DNA of 64,000 bases from Chrysemys picta bellii (GCF_011386835.1 NC_088799.1:72187302-72251301), one strand, 5' to 3'. Shown: positions 48,043 to 60,763, numbered from the stretch's first letter. Notes: generated from the sequence alone by a model not told the origin. Program-made: numbers and translations.

Positions 48043-48668
48043 CATCTACACATTTGGCTCTCTGAAGGAAACTATGGCGCACACAATGAAAGATTCTGCC
48101 TTGGTGAAATTCACCCCAGTGATACAGCATGAGGCCTACATATTTCATAGGTCCCATTTTGAAGGCCAACCACTTAAGTTCCACTTAGAGCATAGGCTGT
48201 GTGTTTGTCTCTAAGGGGTGAATTTCATTCTGTGTATTTATAATAACCTGCATACTATCCAGTGAATCATTGTCATTCCTGTTCATTGTTTTTAATGCAT
48301 TTCTTCAGAGTAAGCTGTTTTGCTTTTTCTAGATTTTTGCTTTGTGAGACTGGCTTGCTTTTGGCAATTGAAGTTTTTAATCAACTTTTTCCCCTCCCTG
48401 CATCTCTCCAAAATGCAAATTCCATATGTCCATGCATTTGCAGTTATCGCATTTCATGGCAACTGTACCTCTATTTCACCTCTATGATCTAGCAAGGGCA
48501 CACACTTTAGGCTTCCAGCTCTCCAACCGTTGCTTCTCTTGGGTGATGTGCCTTTTTCCCTTATGACCAAGGTATCTCTATAGTGTGATCCCTAAGCAGG
48601 CTTCTTTCGCCATCTCTTTAGAGACAGTACACAGTATAATTGCCACTGTTACAAGTTACCTCACCATC
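48043..48668. other. Non-coding unique sequence
   Basis: No gene or bounded repeat is visible. Confidence 0.4.
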
Positions 48669-50230
48669 TTTTTTTTTTTTTTTTAAAGTAAGCACACTTT
48701 ATTCTTTAGGTTCTGTGTATGGTTTTACCTTTTTAAAAACAGTAAAAGAACCTACATGCATGCTAATAAGCTTACCAGAGATCACTCCAACACCAACATG
48801 GGCATTGGCAGGTGAGCAGTCCTTCAAAACCCTACTGGGGGAGGGGATTCAAATTCACTATGCCCTTTGTCCAGAACAAGAACGCACTCTTTTGGAGCCT
48901 CATTAGCCTAACATCCTTCCAATCTTTCACTAAGGATTGGGGCCCTGCATCGACCAGGGCTTGTCAGTTTACTGGATCAGGAAGAAGGCCCTCAGTCAGT
49001 TTTTAAGTCCGGCAGTTTAAGCTGGGTGTGGGAAAGGGAGGGGAAATAAGGGGGTGGGGGACATAAGTCCCCCCATCTGAAACCTTGGTTTTATTTCAGT
49101 TTTTGAAAAACAGTAACAATGTCCTTATCAAGGCTGATTTCCCCACTCTGGCACTTCGAGCGTGGAAGGTCAGGGCCTGCAAGGACTCTAAAAATTAATA
49201 CTGGCCACTCCGGGCTTGTATTAAACTCCCAAGGTTACAGCTTTTCTCTGACCTTGGATTGGTAGATGCTGCCACTACCCAAGCGCAAAACCCCTTTGAA
49301 AACCCAGGAAAGTGCACTTGGGAATTCCTTCCTGTGGGGTATCCTCAAGCTCTTTCACTCCCTGTGGCGGGCTCGTACCTCGTCAACCCATTAAGACGGA
49401 GACGGGAGGTAACCCTGCCTCTCTATGCCTACGTCCTTTTTCTAACCCCTCGCCCCACCCCTGGTAGTCAGCACAGCATGGCCCAAGAGGCACCTACTGC
49501 CTCTTCCTGAATGGGGTAGCATGGCCTAGTGGCCAGAGTCCGTTTAACATGCCCCTAGGGCAATGCAGCCCAATGGCCAGAGTCCACCTATCTCTCCTCC
49601 TCTAATGGGATAGCGCAGCCAGAGTCAATACAGCCACCTTTGGAGGCAAAAGAGTGGGCCTAGTGGCTGATTCCTGGGAGCCATCACAAGGGGGTGGCAG
49701 CCCCAGGTAGGGGGGCCCAGGCCCACCCGACTCCACCCAGCCAGCCCAGGGCCCTGACAGCGGCGGAGCAGTCTGCCACATGGTCAGCGGGGAATCCTAC
49801 TGAAAAATGCTGACCTCATAAAGGTGGGAGGTACCACTCCTTCATCCTCCCTGGGTCAGTTCTGACCAGCTGTCCTCCAGCAGTGGTCCATATGGTATCA
49901 GGGGCTCCAGGTTCCTCAGCACCAGACACTCTCTAGGGTCCCAATAGCAGCAGGCCTCTGGTCCAGGTTTCTGGCTCTTCAGCTGGTAAGGGCTGTAACA
50001 GCTCCTGGGCTGGAGTTCCTGCCAAGTGTCCCTCCTCCTTGGCAGTCAGCCAAGAGAAGCAATGCCTGGGGAGCTGGAAGCCTAGAGTGTGTGCCCTTGC
50101 TAGATCATCGCTTATAGATTTTAGCTTCCTCTGCTAAAAGGGAAAGATTAACCCTCTCTGAACCAGTGCGGAGATGATCCGCCCCATCACCCCACCGCAC
50201 CCCACCCCAGGGAAGAGCTGAGAAAGAAAG
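48669..50230 (-). mobile_element. Probable poly(A)-tailed retrocopy, minus strand
   Basis: The plus strand has about 16 T at 48669-48684 followed by 'aaagtaagcacactttattc'. On the minus strand this reads as an AATAAA poly(A) signal about 20 nt before a poly(A) tail. The following sequence to about 50230 ('aaaaattaatactggccac', then CpG-containing C-rich DNA) resembles a repeat I recall from turtles. The 5' limit and class are uncertain. The small frames inside lack domains. Confidence 0.4.
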
Positions 50231-50243
50231 GGGTGGGGTGGGG

Positions 50244-50925
50244 TGGAAGGGATCTCAAGAGGTCATCTAGTCCAACCCCCTGCTCAAAGCAGGACCAATT
50301 CCCAACTAAATCATCCCAGCCAGGGCTTTGTCAAGCCGGGCCTTAAAAACCTCCAAGGAAGGAGACTCCACCACCTCCCTAGGTAACGCATTCCAGTGCT
50401 TCACCACCCTCCTAGTGAAATAGTGTTTCCTAATATCCAACCTGGACCTCCCCCACTGCAACTTGAGACCATTGCTCCTTGTTCTGTCATCTGCCACCAC
50501 TGAGAACAGCCGAGCTCCATCCTCTTTGCAACCCCCTTCAGATAGTTGAAGGCTGCTATCAAATCCCCCCTCATTCTTCTCTTCTGCAGACTAAACAATC
50601 CCAGTTCCCTCAGCCTCTCCTCATAAGTCATGTGCTCCAGACCCCTAATCATTTTTGTTGCCCTCCGCTCGACTCTTTCCAATTTTTCCACATCCTTCTT
50701 GTAGTGTGGGGCCCAAAACTCGACACAGTATTCCAGATGAGGCCTCACCAATGTCGAATAAAGGGGAACGATCACGTTCCTCGATCTGCTGGCAATGCCC
50801 CTACTTATATAGCCCAAAATGCCATTAGCCTTCTTGGCAACAAGAGCACACTGTTGACTCATATCCAGCTTCTCGTGCACTGTGACCCCTAGGTCCTTTT
50901 CTTTTCTATCACACTCCTTTTGAAA
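50244..50925 (-). mobile_element. CR1 LINE with open ORF2 C-terminus
   Basis: Minus-strand CR1 with a 159-codon open frame at 50401-50880. It covers the end of the reverse-transcriptase protein: the [20 protein letters not shown] block, then [27 protein letters not shown] and AFNYLKG. The frame is uninterrupted until the [13 protein letters not shown] ending, so it is among the least decayed CR1 copies here. The extreme 3' end is lost; a ggggt-rich simple repeat at about 50229-50242 sits in its place. The copy is 5'-truncated and lacks the catalytic core and the endonuclease domain, so it is inactive. Confidence 0.95.
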
Positions 50926-51591
50926 CTAAACAAAAAAGATTGTTTGAAAATGTTAATTGAAAGTCAAATTTTTCCTGTGACACAGGCAGTCCCCTTGGGT
51001 ACTTGGATCTATCTTGCCACTTTTCACAATGATGGTGTCTTACACCAAGAATCACAGCAGTAATCAGATTACTCCCCAGGTCAGTTGCACCTAAGATTTT
51101 ACAGCAAAGACACTTGTAGCCAATTGTATAATATACATTTATTAAGTAGGAAAAAGAAACAAGGTTTTTTTTATAAAGTTAAAGCTTGTAAACATATATA
51201 CACATGCGTTACAATCTTAAATTTCAAAAAAAAAAATAAGAGAAGCTTATATAGTCAAGCTCTATATGTCCTTTAAGACTAACTCAGGCAAAGCAGCAGG
51301 GATCTCTTGCTTATGCCTAGTAAACCTTGCCCCCTGAGTCCAAGCAGCAGAGAGATACTTAGTTTCTTTGGTTTGTGGTTTTATTCACCTCCCACCATGT
51401 ACTCTGAGTTGCAAACTCAGCTGATGGGAGGAATCTACTTGCATGACTCCTGTTCTTCGGGCAAGAAGAGAAGAGCAACAAAGTGTTTTGTCCTCTTTAG
51501 TGTCTCATAATAGTCTGTCTGTCAGTGGATCCTTCTGGTTGGGTAGGACATAACATCTTCTGTTGCAAATTAACTAGTGTGAAGTGACTTA

Positions 51592-52307
51592 GGCCTTGGC
51601 TACACTTACGAGTTACAGTGCAATAAAGCAGCCCTGGGCACCCTAGCCCACTCCCCGTCCACACTGGCGAGGCACGTAGAGTGCTCTGATTCTACAGCTA
51701 TAGCCTGCTGATACTCCACTTCGGCGAGTGGAATAATGTTTGCTGCACCCTGCTGGAGTGCTGCGGTGCCACTGTGAACGAGGTGTTGCATTACTGCACT
51801 GTGATCAGCCTCCAGAAATGTCCCATAATCCCCTTAATTCAAGTGGCCACTCATGTCATTGTGAAATTGGCTGCAGGAATGCGGAAATGCCCTTTCAAAG
51901 CTCTGTTTCAGAGAAGCCGGCTGCTTATCAGCTCTGAGAAAAAGCAAACATTTACTGTTTGCTTTGAGTGAGTGAGAGAGAGAGGTGTGTGTGTGTGGGG
52001 GGGGGTCTGAACTTACAAGACAGCATGCTGACACACAGTCAGCACCCCAAAAACCCACTCTCTTCCCCCACATACACATGTCACACTCCTCCCCCCCGCC
52101 CATTTGAAAAGCCTGTTTCAGTCACTTGCATGCTGGGATAGCTGCCCATAATGCACCACTCCCAGTGCCACTGCAAGTGCTGCAAATGTGGCTACACCAG
52201 TGCATTTGAAGCTGTCAGTGTGGACAGACTGCAGCGCTTTCCCTACTGTGCTCTACGAAGGCAGGTTTAACTCACAGCGCTCTACATCTGCAAGTGTAGA
52301 CATGTCC
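51592..52307. mobile_element. 716-bp Harbinger-like element
   Basis: Ends GGCCTTGGCTACACTT and AAGTGTAGACATGTCC are inverted with a few mismatches. The 3-bp duplication TTA (51589-51591, 52308-52310) fits Harbinger. A GT/G simple repeat lies at about 51984-52007. No transposase; the small frames are chance. Confidence 0.8.
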
Positions 52308-52319
52308 TTACATAGCCTT

Positions 52320-52678
52320 GTAAGTCACTACACTACAGAGTTAGGTTGATGCAAGGCAGCTAAGCATCTCTCTAAGCATCTACACTAAAATTTTGCTCCA
52401 GACAATGTAACTTGCCCTCTACGCAGACTTAACTCCACTTCCACGAGAAGCATAGAGTTAGTCGGTGTGGCATAGACGCTAAGTTGCTTACATTGACTGT
52501 TGCTGGCTTTCAGAAGCCATCCCACAATGCCTCAACCAGTGCAAGTGCTCTTTGAGAGAATGTGCACTGCTGACACGAGAAGTAAAGTGTAGACACACAC
52601 AAGGGATGTAATTACTGTGACAGCAGTATGCCAACCTAAGTTAGGTCAACTTAATTTTGTAATGTGAGCATACCCGTA
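52320..52678. mobile_element. Second MITE next to the first
   Basis: The left side 'acagagttaggttgatgc' and the right side 'taagttaggtcaacttaat', with 'gagcataccc' at the end, are loosely inverted and have the composition of Harbinger-type MITEs. The possible 3-bp duplication GTA is weak, so the boundaries are approximate. Confidence 0.5.
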
Positions 52679-52935
52679 GTCAGAGGCTCCCCCTAAAACC
52701 TCTTAAATATTATCTTACAACATGGGAAACAGAAGTTATAAGTGAGATTAATGGATGCAGCAACTCACAAGCATTCAATAAAGTCTAAACACATTCTTAT
52801 AATTGTAATATTTATTTTAACAATACTAACACACAGGTGAGCCAGACTGATTCCAGCTACATATTTGTCAGTGTTCCACTGATGCATGAGGACCTTGGTA
52901 CGAGCTGGCACCTGGTCTGCCAGGGTAACAGATAG

Positions 52936-54757
52936 AGCCTAGGGTATGCAGAAGCAGATGCGAGATACTATTATTGATAGATTCTGGAGAGCTTGTGAAA
53001 TGCCCTTTCTTTTAACTCTAAAATCCCCACATAATTAGGTCCTTCAAGAATGGAGATTTAGAACCACTTTTTATTTCAGAAGGTCTTCTGCACAGCTCAC
53101 CAGTTTGATGTGATTAGTTACCTTATAAATTCCTGTAATAAAGTTATTCTATGTTTTTATACCTTATAAAACAGAAATATTTTGAATTGCTTTATAAGGC
53201 ACTGTTTATATTTATTGTAGATATGTGCCTAACACGCTCAAGTATTCTCATGGTTATTATCAATTGTATATTTGATTATTTTGACAAAAATCATGGTAAC
53301 TGGGGAGGATTTCTTTCTTATTTTCCCTTTTATGTGCAAGGAGTGTGGCAGCTAATCAAACAGAAAGTTGATGTTTCAGTTCCTTGTTATCTTTAGTAAC
53401 CTGATGCTTGTGGTATTTGGGGAGTTGGAACAACCCTACAATCCCAACCTCTTCTGTAGCTTCTTGTTAATTGACAGAAACAGTTCCAGGATGAAAATAT
53501 GACCTGTGTTTTGGAAAATTTCAGAAAAACCTATATCTGAATTGTTAATTTGCCATTCTTATGATTAGTCATACCCAGGTATAGTCTTTATAAGACAATA
53601 TCTTTAAGTTCCTTCACACAGTGAAAATCAGTCAATTCTAATAATTAAAGAACCATCATTACTTATATCTGAAGTGCAGGCAGAAAGGAATGCAAACATA
53701 GAGGAAAAACAAATATCTTTTTTTTTTGGGGGGGGGGGGGGGAGAGGATGAGAGTGGAAAAGAGCAGTAGAGCAACAACATACCTTCCACATATTCTCTT
53801 TATGCATTTGCTTGATTGTCACCTGCTATTCTATGTACCCAGTTCTACATCCCTTGTAAAACACCTAAGTTTGTTCCCCTGAATATCTAGTACTTTGGTT
53901 CATCCCTCATAGCAAATAAGTCCATTTTTAACTCTCTTCCAACATTAATCTCACTCCATTTAGCTTTAGGAAGGAGCCATCTAATTTAAGAATGTAGGGA
54001 ATACAATTGTGGAAATATAAAAACCATTTCAATTGACTTCTGGGCTATAATAAACTGTTATTGAAGAAAATATCAACCACATACCAGAGAAGTAGCATAG
54101 GCCTGGAACCCTAGACCTGTTAGCCTTGATTCTCATTTCTGGACATACATGGGACAAGGGACAAGAGCCAAGGTGAGGGTTAAAGTGACTCACCAATTTT
54201 GAGGTTCGCTGAGGCGGCTTCAGCCACTTGAATAAGTTAAAGTAACTTCAGAGATGCTTTTACCTACACTTGATTGCCCAATAGCCCTTTATAGCAACAT
54301 CCACTTTTCCCAGCAATACCAAGTCATTCAAGAGGGGTGGGAGAAAATTAGTCATTACATCAGTTCCGTTATCCCTGGGTGTTCCCCCGACTCTGGGAGA
54401 ATACACAGGTGGGTAGATCAAGTGGCTTTGATACCTTGTTCTGGTGGAACAGCACAAAGATGCCGTAGCACAGTGAGATTCAATATGGCCTGCCAAGGCT
54501 TTGTGTGTGGCCCAACTGCTCACCTTAAAAAAAGTTTATAATTAAATTCACGAAGAGAGATGCACTGCCTATCATTTGCCTCAGACTTCCTCTTTAGTAA
54601 GTAACTTACTGGCGGTATTTCATTTGTAATGAAAGAGGTGCTGGGGCTCAGCCCTGGCACGCCCTGGCAGAAATTAAGCACTGCTTACTGGATCTTAAGT
54701 TCTTGCGATAGCATCAGCAATGATTGAGCTAGGATGCTTCCCATTATTTCATTAGTG
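52936..54757. other. Non-coding sequence
   Basis: No gene. A T8 run followed by a G run lies at about 53719-53742. The block 'tttgtaatgaaagaggtgct' at 54623 recurs at 55270. Confidence 0.4.
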
Positions 54758-55600
54758 ATGGAAATGGAGCCAAAAAGGAATGTGAGTAGGAGTAAACGTC
54801 GCAAAGTTCACAGTGAAAATCAAGCTCTTAACCCAAACTGGACAACAGATTTTCTTTTTATTATGCCACCTCATTTACACGCAAAACCTTTGTGTTTAAT
54901 ATGCTAAACCACTATACCCATCTGTGGTCAAAGTGAGGCTCCACTTTGAATCAAAATACAGTCATTTCAGTTCGGCCTATCATCCTGGCCGTGACAGAAT
55001 TGAAAATCTGAAGTTTTCATACCACACTTCAAAGGTCATTCTCACAATATCAATTATTGTATAGGAAAAAGCAATAGCTGCTTCTCTTCAGATAAGTTGG
55101 TACTATCTAAAAAGAAAAAAACTTTCCTGGGTGCCAAGCTTGTGAAGGAGTGCATGTTGGAAATGCTGGAGGAACTTTTTGCTGGGGATAAAAACAAAGA
55201 TGACATTGTGAACCGTGTGAAGCAAGTTCCCCTATCTGATTCCATAGTGGTGCAAAGATTTGTATTTAATTTGTAATGAAAGAGGTGCTGGATTTCATGG
55301 ATTTGTTGGATTTCATGATGGTGAAATTTTCAAGGAAGAATTTTTATGCTTAATACTATTAGAAACCTACACCACAGGAGAGATTATATTTGAAATGTAA
55401 AAGGCTTTTTTGAAAAAGAAAATTGTTGCTTTTTAAAGATGGAGGTCCCTCCGTGACAGGGAAAGAGAAGGGCTTTTCTTCACGTTTGGCAGTGATATAC
55501 ACTTCACTGCATCATTCATCAGATTGTCATGTGCGCTAAATTGCCTGGGTACTTGAAAAAAATGGGTATTGTGATGAGATTAGCAAACTACATACTCTCA
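54758..55600 (+). pseudogene. Decayed BED-finger hAT transposase
   Basis: From an ATG at 54758 the frame reads a basic N-terminus (SKRRKV), then NPNWTTDFLF and KPLCLIC, the usual start of ZBED/Charlie-like hAT transposases: the aromatic lead of a BED zinc finger and its first Cys pair. A stop follows at once. Further pieces appear in shifted frames: GAKLVKECMLEM and LSDSIVVQR near 55130-55260, FVGFHDGEIFKEEF at about 55300, DGGPSVTGKEKGFSSRLA at about 55440-55490, and the hallmark HCIIHQ at 55505-55522. Their order matches the N-terminal and early catalytic part of the family (normally about 600 residues). The C-terminal dimerisation domain is absent; a GC-rich repeat begins at about 55693. 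Several stops and frameshifts show a dead fossil. Confidence 0.8.
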
Positions 55601-55692
55601 ATTTGTTCTAGCTTGCACCATCATCCTTTTTAAAACTCCTTTACAAAACATTTCTGCCAAACACAGTGACCTGTTGCAGCATTTTCTGGTTA

Positions 55693-56235
55693 ACTGGGAG
55701 TGTATGTTAGAGGAACCACAGTCAATGGGAGCTGCGGGGTGGCATCTGTGGACAGGAGAAGTGCACAGAGCTGTCTGGCCATGCCTCCGCCTAGGAGCCG
55801 GAGGGACATGCTGGCCACTTCCCAGGGGCCCCCTGAGGTAAGCGCTGCCTGGAGTCTGTATCCTGAACCCCCTCCTGCACTCCCCCCCCCGCACCAAAAC
55901 TCCCTCTTGGAACCCACCTCCCCTCCTGCCCCCCCCAAACCCCTGCCTCAGCCCTGAGCTCCCTTCCACACCAACACTCCCTCCTGGAGCCCGCACCTTC
56001 TTCTGCACCGCAATCCCTGCCTCAGCCTGGAGCACCCTCCCACACTCCTAATCCGTCAGCCCCATCTTCCAGTCTGGAGCCTCCTCCTGCACCCTGAATC
56101 ACTCATCCCTGGTCCTACCCCAGAGCCCACATTCCCAGCTGGAGCCCTCACCCTCTGCCCCAGCCTGGTGAAAATGAGCATGTGAGGGTTGGGGAGGGCG
56201 AGCAACAGAGGGAGGAGGGACCACTCTCCTCCGAA
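55693..56235 (+). mobile_element. GC-rich non-autonomous DNA-transposon fragment
   Basis: A C-rich tract with repeated 'cctcctgcac'/'cagcctggagc' units starts from 'cacagtcaatgggagctgc' and ends near 'ggggagggcgagcaacaga'. I recall this as the body of a turtle non-autonomous transposon. No TIRs were found at its edges, so it is probably a fragment. It abuts the transposase fossil. Confidence 0.5.
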
Positions 56236-59200
56236 CCACTCTTCACAAAGCTTGACCGAGATAGTTGATCACACCTTTTCCATTATAGATTTGCCATAAA
56301 CACATGTAATGTTGATTTATAAACATTGTTTAACACCCTCCCCCAATACTTACATTGCAATCCAAGTCTTTATTTATTGGCAGCGGAAGGGTTTTTTGTG
56401 TATTTTTTTTTTTAATTTGTCAGCCTTCTGTGCAAATTGCCTTTTTACATAAAATTCTCATATCGGCTACAGGTAGATCTAATTGGGTATCATTGCTCTA
56501 ACAGATCTGAGATTGGACCTATTTTGTCCTATTCCTGGCTCTATCCATGACTTACTCTGTGGTGACTCCATAGTTAAACTTATGCTAAGGTTTGAAAGAC
56601 ATAACTTTGTTTCACAACTGACCATGGTTCACTGTGGAAAATAATGGAAAACTGTTCAGACCCCAGAAGACAAGGTCATTTTCATTTTTAAATGATTTCC
56701 ATTATAGTCCTGCTATGTAATGTGCTGTGCAGGTTTTTAATTTAATGGACCTTGTTCTGCTCTTTTTTTTTTTTTTTTGTCTTGATGTAACTCCATGGAC
56801 CTCAATCCACATACTCTTTGATTTGCACCAGTCTAGGTCAGATCAGAATGAGACCCTCAGTATTTCAGTGTAAAGGCAGGAGTATGTCACATAAGTATGT
56901 ACTGCTCATGCTGATGCAGTCACTTGTGCTGTCCCAGAGGTGCTACTTTCATAACTGTCCTGTTGGTATCATGGCAAGCCAGAGAGAGGGCTAAAGGATA
57001 TGGTTTTGTTCCTTACCTATCGAAACTTAAACCATTTATTTCCATCTCTTAATGGTGTTGGCAAGGATGGTCCCCTAGTCACCATTTCAAGCACTTGCAT
57101 CTTGAAGGCCTTTGTAATGGTGTAGTGCTGATGATGTGATGTAAACCAGAAAAAGAAAACTACTCATTCGTAGGCAGCCAGAATTTTCAGGTGTTTGCCA
57201 CATACTGTAAATCATAAAGAATATGAAAGCAAATATGTTGAAAATCATAGAAATACACACACTCTCCCATCTCCCTGAGTTATTTTATAGATACAGAGTT
57301 CAGCAAATAGTGGGAAAATTGCTTTTCAAATACTTAATACTAAATTGCTTTTCAAATACTCATTTGAATTCAGAAGGAAACTTTGATTTGTCTGTTTCTA
57401 CATACAGGCTTTCCTCAAACATATGAATGCTTGAGTTTTTACTAAGGTGAATTTTTTAACTTCAAATTCAGAATTTTTTTCCCACAGCAAATTTTAAATT
57501 AGTATTTAGCTTGGAATATTAAAATTTCATTATTTGTGCAAAGTTTAATTACATGAGGCATACAAAAAAACCCTGTAAGCAATACTACATGACTCAACTA
57601 ATCAATACTATGAATTCTGAATCATGTGAAGTGTTGGTCAGCATTTTTCAAACACAGCATTTAGATGGGAACTTCTTAAAATCACATCCAATTGTGAATA
57701 TTTGTTTAGCAGTTGTCATTAGCTGAAGAAATTCTCCAATAATACACGCACAAAATTCACAATGTCATAATAGACAATTTCTAAATGGAAAATATATTAA
57801 ATGGATTTATTCTCTTGGCTCTATATATCTTGGTTCTAGTTAGATCTCACGTTTGTACTTCGCATACAGAAAAAAATGTTCATTTGCAGTCCATTCTAAA
57901 AAAAATGTTGCACTAAATGTTGCCAATGTCAGTTTTGGCTTGGGTAGCCGCACAGCCTGGAACTGCCCAGGGACTAGTTTAATTATAGCATGTGACTTTT
58001 TTTTCTTTTCTTCAGAAAAAGGTTCTGGTATTTTCAATAAATTGCTATTCTTTACAAATCTGCAGAATTTCCATTCCCGTGTCCTCATTCTGGCCCAGAG
58101 ATTTTCTCCTTTCCCCTTCCATCTCTCCCCCTACCCCAACCGCAACAAGAACTAGGCCCTTACCAGGCAAATCACCCACTGAAATCAGTGGATTAAGGTG
58201 CTATCTCTTCCCATTCCTACATGGACTGACTAGTTCATGGCTTTGTGAAACCACCATGATTCATTTGCAGCCATGTGGAAGAGCTCTGTTGCATGCAATT
58301 TAAGCTCCTGTAGAAATAACTTTTCATGAATAGCATCTGTATGATATACCTGCTTGTGGGTATTAGTGTATACTGTAATAAGACACAATTGCCTAACTGA
58401 TTTATTGACACTTCTAGCTCGAGATCAGACAGGAGGTTTAATCCACATGAACTACAGTCAACTAAATTCAAGCCTCGATAACTTGAATTTGATGTAGTCA
58501 TGCTAACTTCTAGTGTTTGCAGTGCTTGCCACTGCAAGTTCATCAGCACAATGAAGGGCCCTAAGGCCACCATGAAAATCTAGTCACTTGACACGTCAAC
58601 ATGTGACATTGACTGACGGAGGCCACAGTGACAAAGTCATGCTAACTGAAAGTATGAGATACTATGCACTAATAGTGCCAGTAAAAGAGCATGTACCCTT
58701 TAAAATAGCTAAGCTTTTTGTTTATTTTTGTTTACACAAGGCTAACAGAAGGAACATTATTTACAAAATAGTAATAATAAAAGCCACTGCAGTATGTGTT
58801 TTTATTTTCATTTGCTTATTTTCACACAGTAGTAATTTTTTTTCTTTCTAAAGAAAATGTTGACTGAAAGTCCAAGTCATTTCTGAATTTGTTTCATTTG
58901 CCCTTTATAAATGAACACCAAATCTGGACATTTCTTTTCTACTAAATCTTTGAGCTGTGAGACAATTAAATTTTACATGGCAGGAGCAGGTGGCAGATTA
59001 CCTTTATAATGGGTTTCTGTTTCCTCAAGTGTTTGTTAAAACAGAGGCACTTTGGACACAGCAACAAATGAGGACTTTAAAGAGAAATAACCAGAGCAGA
59101 AAAGTGTTACCTTGGCCTTCATTTTTTCTCCTTATATTTGATAGAATTAATATATAAGTCAGGGGAGATCTTAGTTTGCAGAGAAAAAAATGCAGATGGC

Positions 59201-60763
59201 CTGTGTTGAAGCTTTAGAGAAATATGCTGGCCCTGCCCATTTCAGAGCAATTGTTTGCTGCAGGTTTAATAGGATTGTGCAGCATCAGAACTATAGTAAC
59301 CACTTTTTTGCCCTGGTACTCAGAGATGTAGTTTGAATTGCTGAGCTGTGACTGAAAAACCAATTAAAATGCGACTCTTCCACCACCACAGAAGATTGTA
59401 CCTAGAGTTGCATCAAATCTGCACAGAACAAGAAGGTGGAATTGTAGCCTGCATTTTTCAGTATAATTAAAGACCAGTTATTTGCACATGAAAACTTGCC
59501 TTTCATCTTATGAACAATTAGAGAACATTGTGAGGCACAAAGTTAATTGAGCCTGCACGAAGCACTCATAGCTGCTGTGAATTTCAGCAGCTTCAGATGC
59601 CACAGGACTGGCTCTTCGAGAAGTAATGGACTTATAAAATAGGTAAGATAGGACCTGAGATGAAAAGCAAAAAGCTTTCATCTATAGGGCCAGTTACTCA
59701 ATGAAGCTACCCTGATTCACCCAATTAGAGGATTTGGCCCACAGGGTTTCCAGTCCAAGGGAAGGGGCTGTTAATTTAATTTACATCTCAATATTTTATA
59801 CTAAGTTTTAGCTGTGCAAAATGTTGGCGGTAATGTGTAGGTCTACTGCAATACCAACTGGTTCATCATTAACTGTATTCATGCTGAGGAAAAAGGTACC
59901 TGAGCCCTGCACTAGAAGATTTTTTTCACCCTTGAAGATGGGTCTCTTGTCCCCTTGGTGGGTATCCATGGGTTCAATCCTGCAAGGCGCTGGGTTCTGA
60001 CCCTGATCCAGCAAAGCATCCAACCTCCCTGTAAGCACGTGAGTCGTCATATTAATTTAGATACTCATGTGCCTTTGCTTTGCTGGATCTGGGTCAGAGT
60101 GCTCATAGCCTTATGCTTTGGAGTCAACAAGAATAACCCCGATTATGGGGAAATATCTTCCATTATAATGTGAAAAATTGCAAGTGGACTGAGGAAGATT
60201 TATATAACTGCATATTAAAGGTCACAGACCATTTGCTGAGATGTAAACAACTACACTGTTCTACAGCCAAAATGCTTCTGAAATAAATGTAGTCAAACTT
60301 TACTAATTCTGGGTCACTGAGAACAAAAATGATGCTTAAAATTGTTGATTGGCTCTAGTTTTCAAGATATGCTATTGGGTCAGTATATACGACCCTTGAC
60401 TTGGGAATGGCGGAGGATAAGTGAGTTATAAAGGGAAAGGATCTCAATTTAAACCAGAAATAACTAAAATACATCTTTGACTGGATCTATGAATAAATCT
60501 ATGACTGGGTTTGGACAGTACTTGCTTTTTAGGCAAAACAATGAAGGATGCAATCTGAAGCTGGTATTGCGACATACATGATATGAATTGCATCATGTTA
60601 TTCCTAGAAGTCATGGATGATGCAATCATAACGAAGCTTACATCACTCTGCTGAACAAATTGCCCTATTTCAGCTCTAGAAATCATACAGTGTCATGCTC
60701 TCTTATTTGTCAGTGTTTGATTTTGCAAAGGGACACATTTCTGTTTAGCCAAAGTGAACAGAG
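56236..60763. other. Non-coding sequence upstream of the pseudogene
   Basis: No supported gene. A long poly(T) run lies at about 56763-56780. A 19-bp direct repeat 'aaattgcttttcaaatact' is at 57317 and 57342. An inverted repeat at 60005-60089 is listed separately. The segment about 60300-60763, directly before the pseudogene, may be its 5' flank or element end, but no terminal repeat was recognised. Confidence 0.45.
60005..60089. repeat. Inverted repeat with 14-bp perfect arms
   Basis: gatccagcaaagca (60005-60018) and tgctttgctggatc (60076-60089) are exact reverse complements around a 57-bp loop that also contains inverted 'cacgtgag'-like sequence. It is an old palindromic MITE of the same style as 7653. 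Confidence 0.85.

Larger units (their letters stand above)
50988..52935 (-). mobile_element. LTR-like repeat, copy 2, split by two MITEs
   Basis: It shares colinear segments with 22690-23540: 'aagaatcacagcagtaatc', 'catttattaagtaggaaaa', 'ctcagctgatgggagg' and 'gtcagaggctc', ending with 'gagctggcacctggtctgc'. Harbinger-like elements at 51592-52307 and about 52320-52678 interrupt it. Termini and target duplication were not resolved. Confidence 0.55.
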
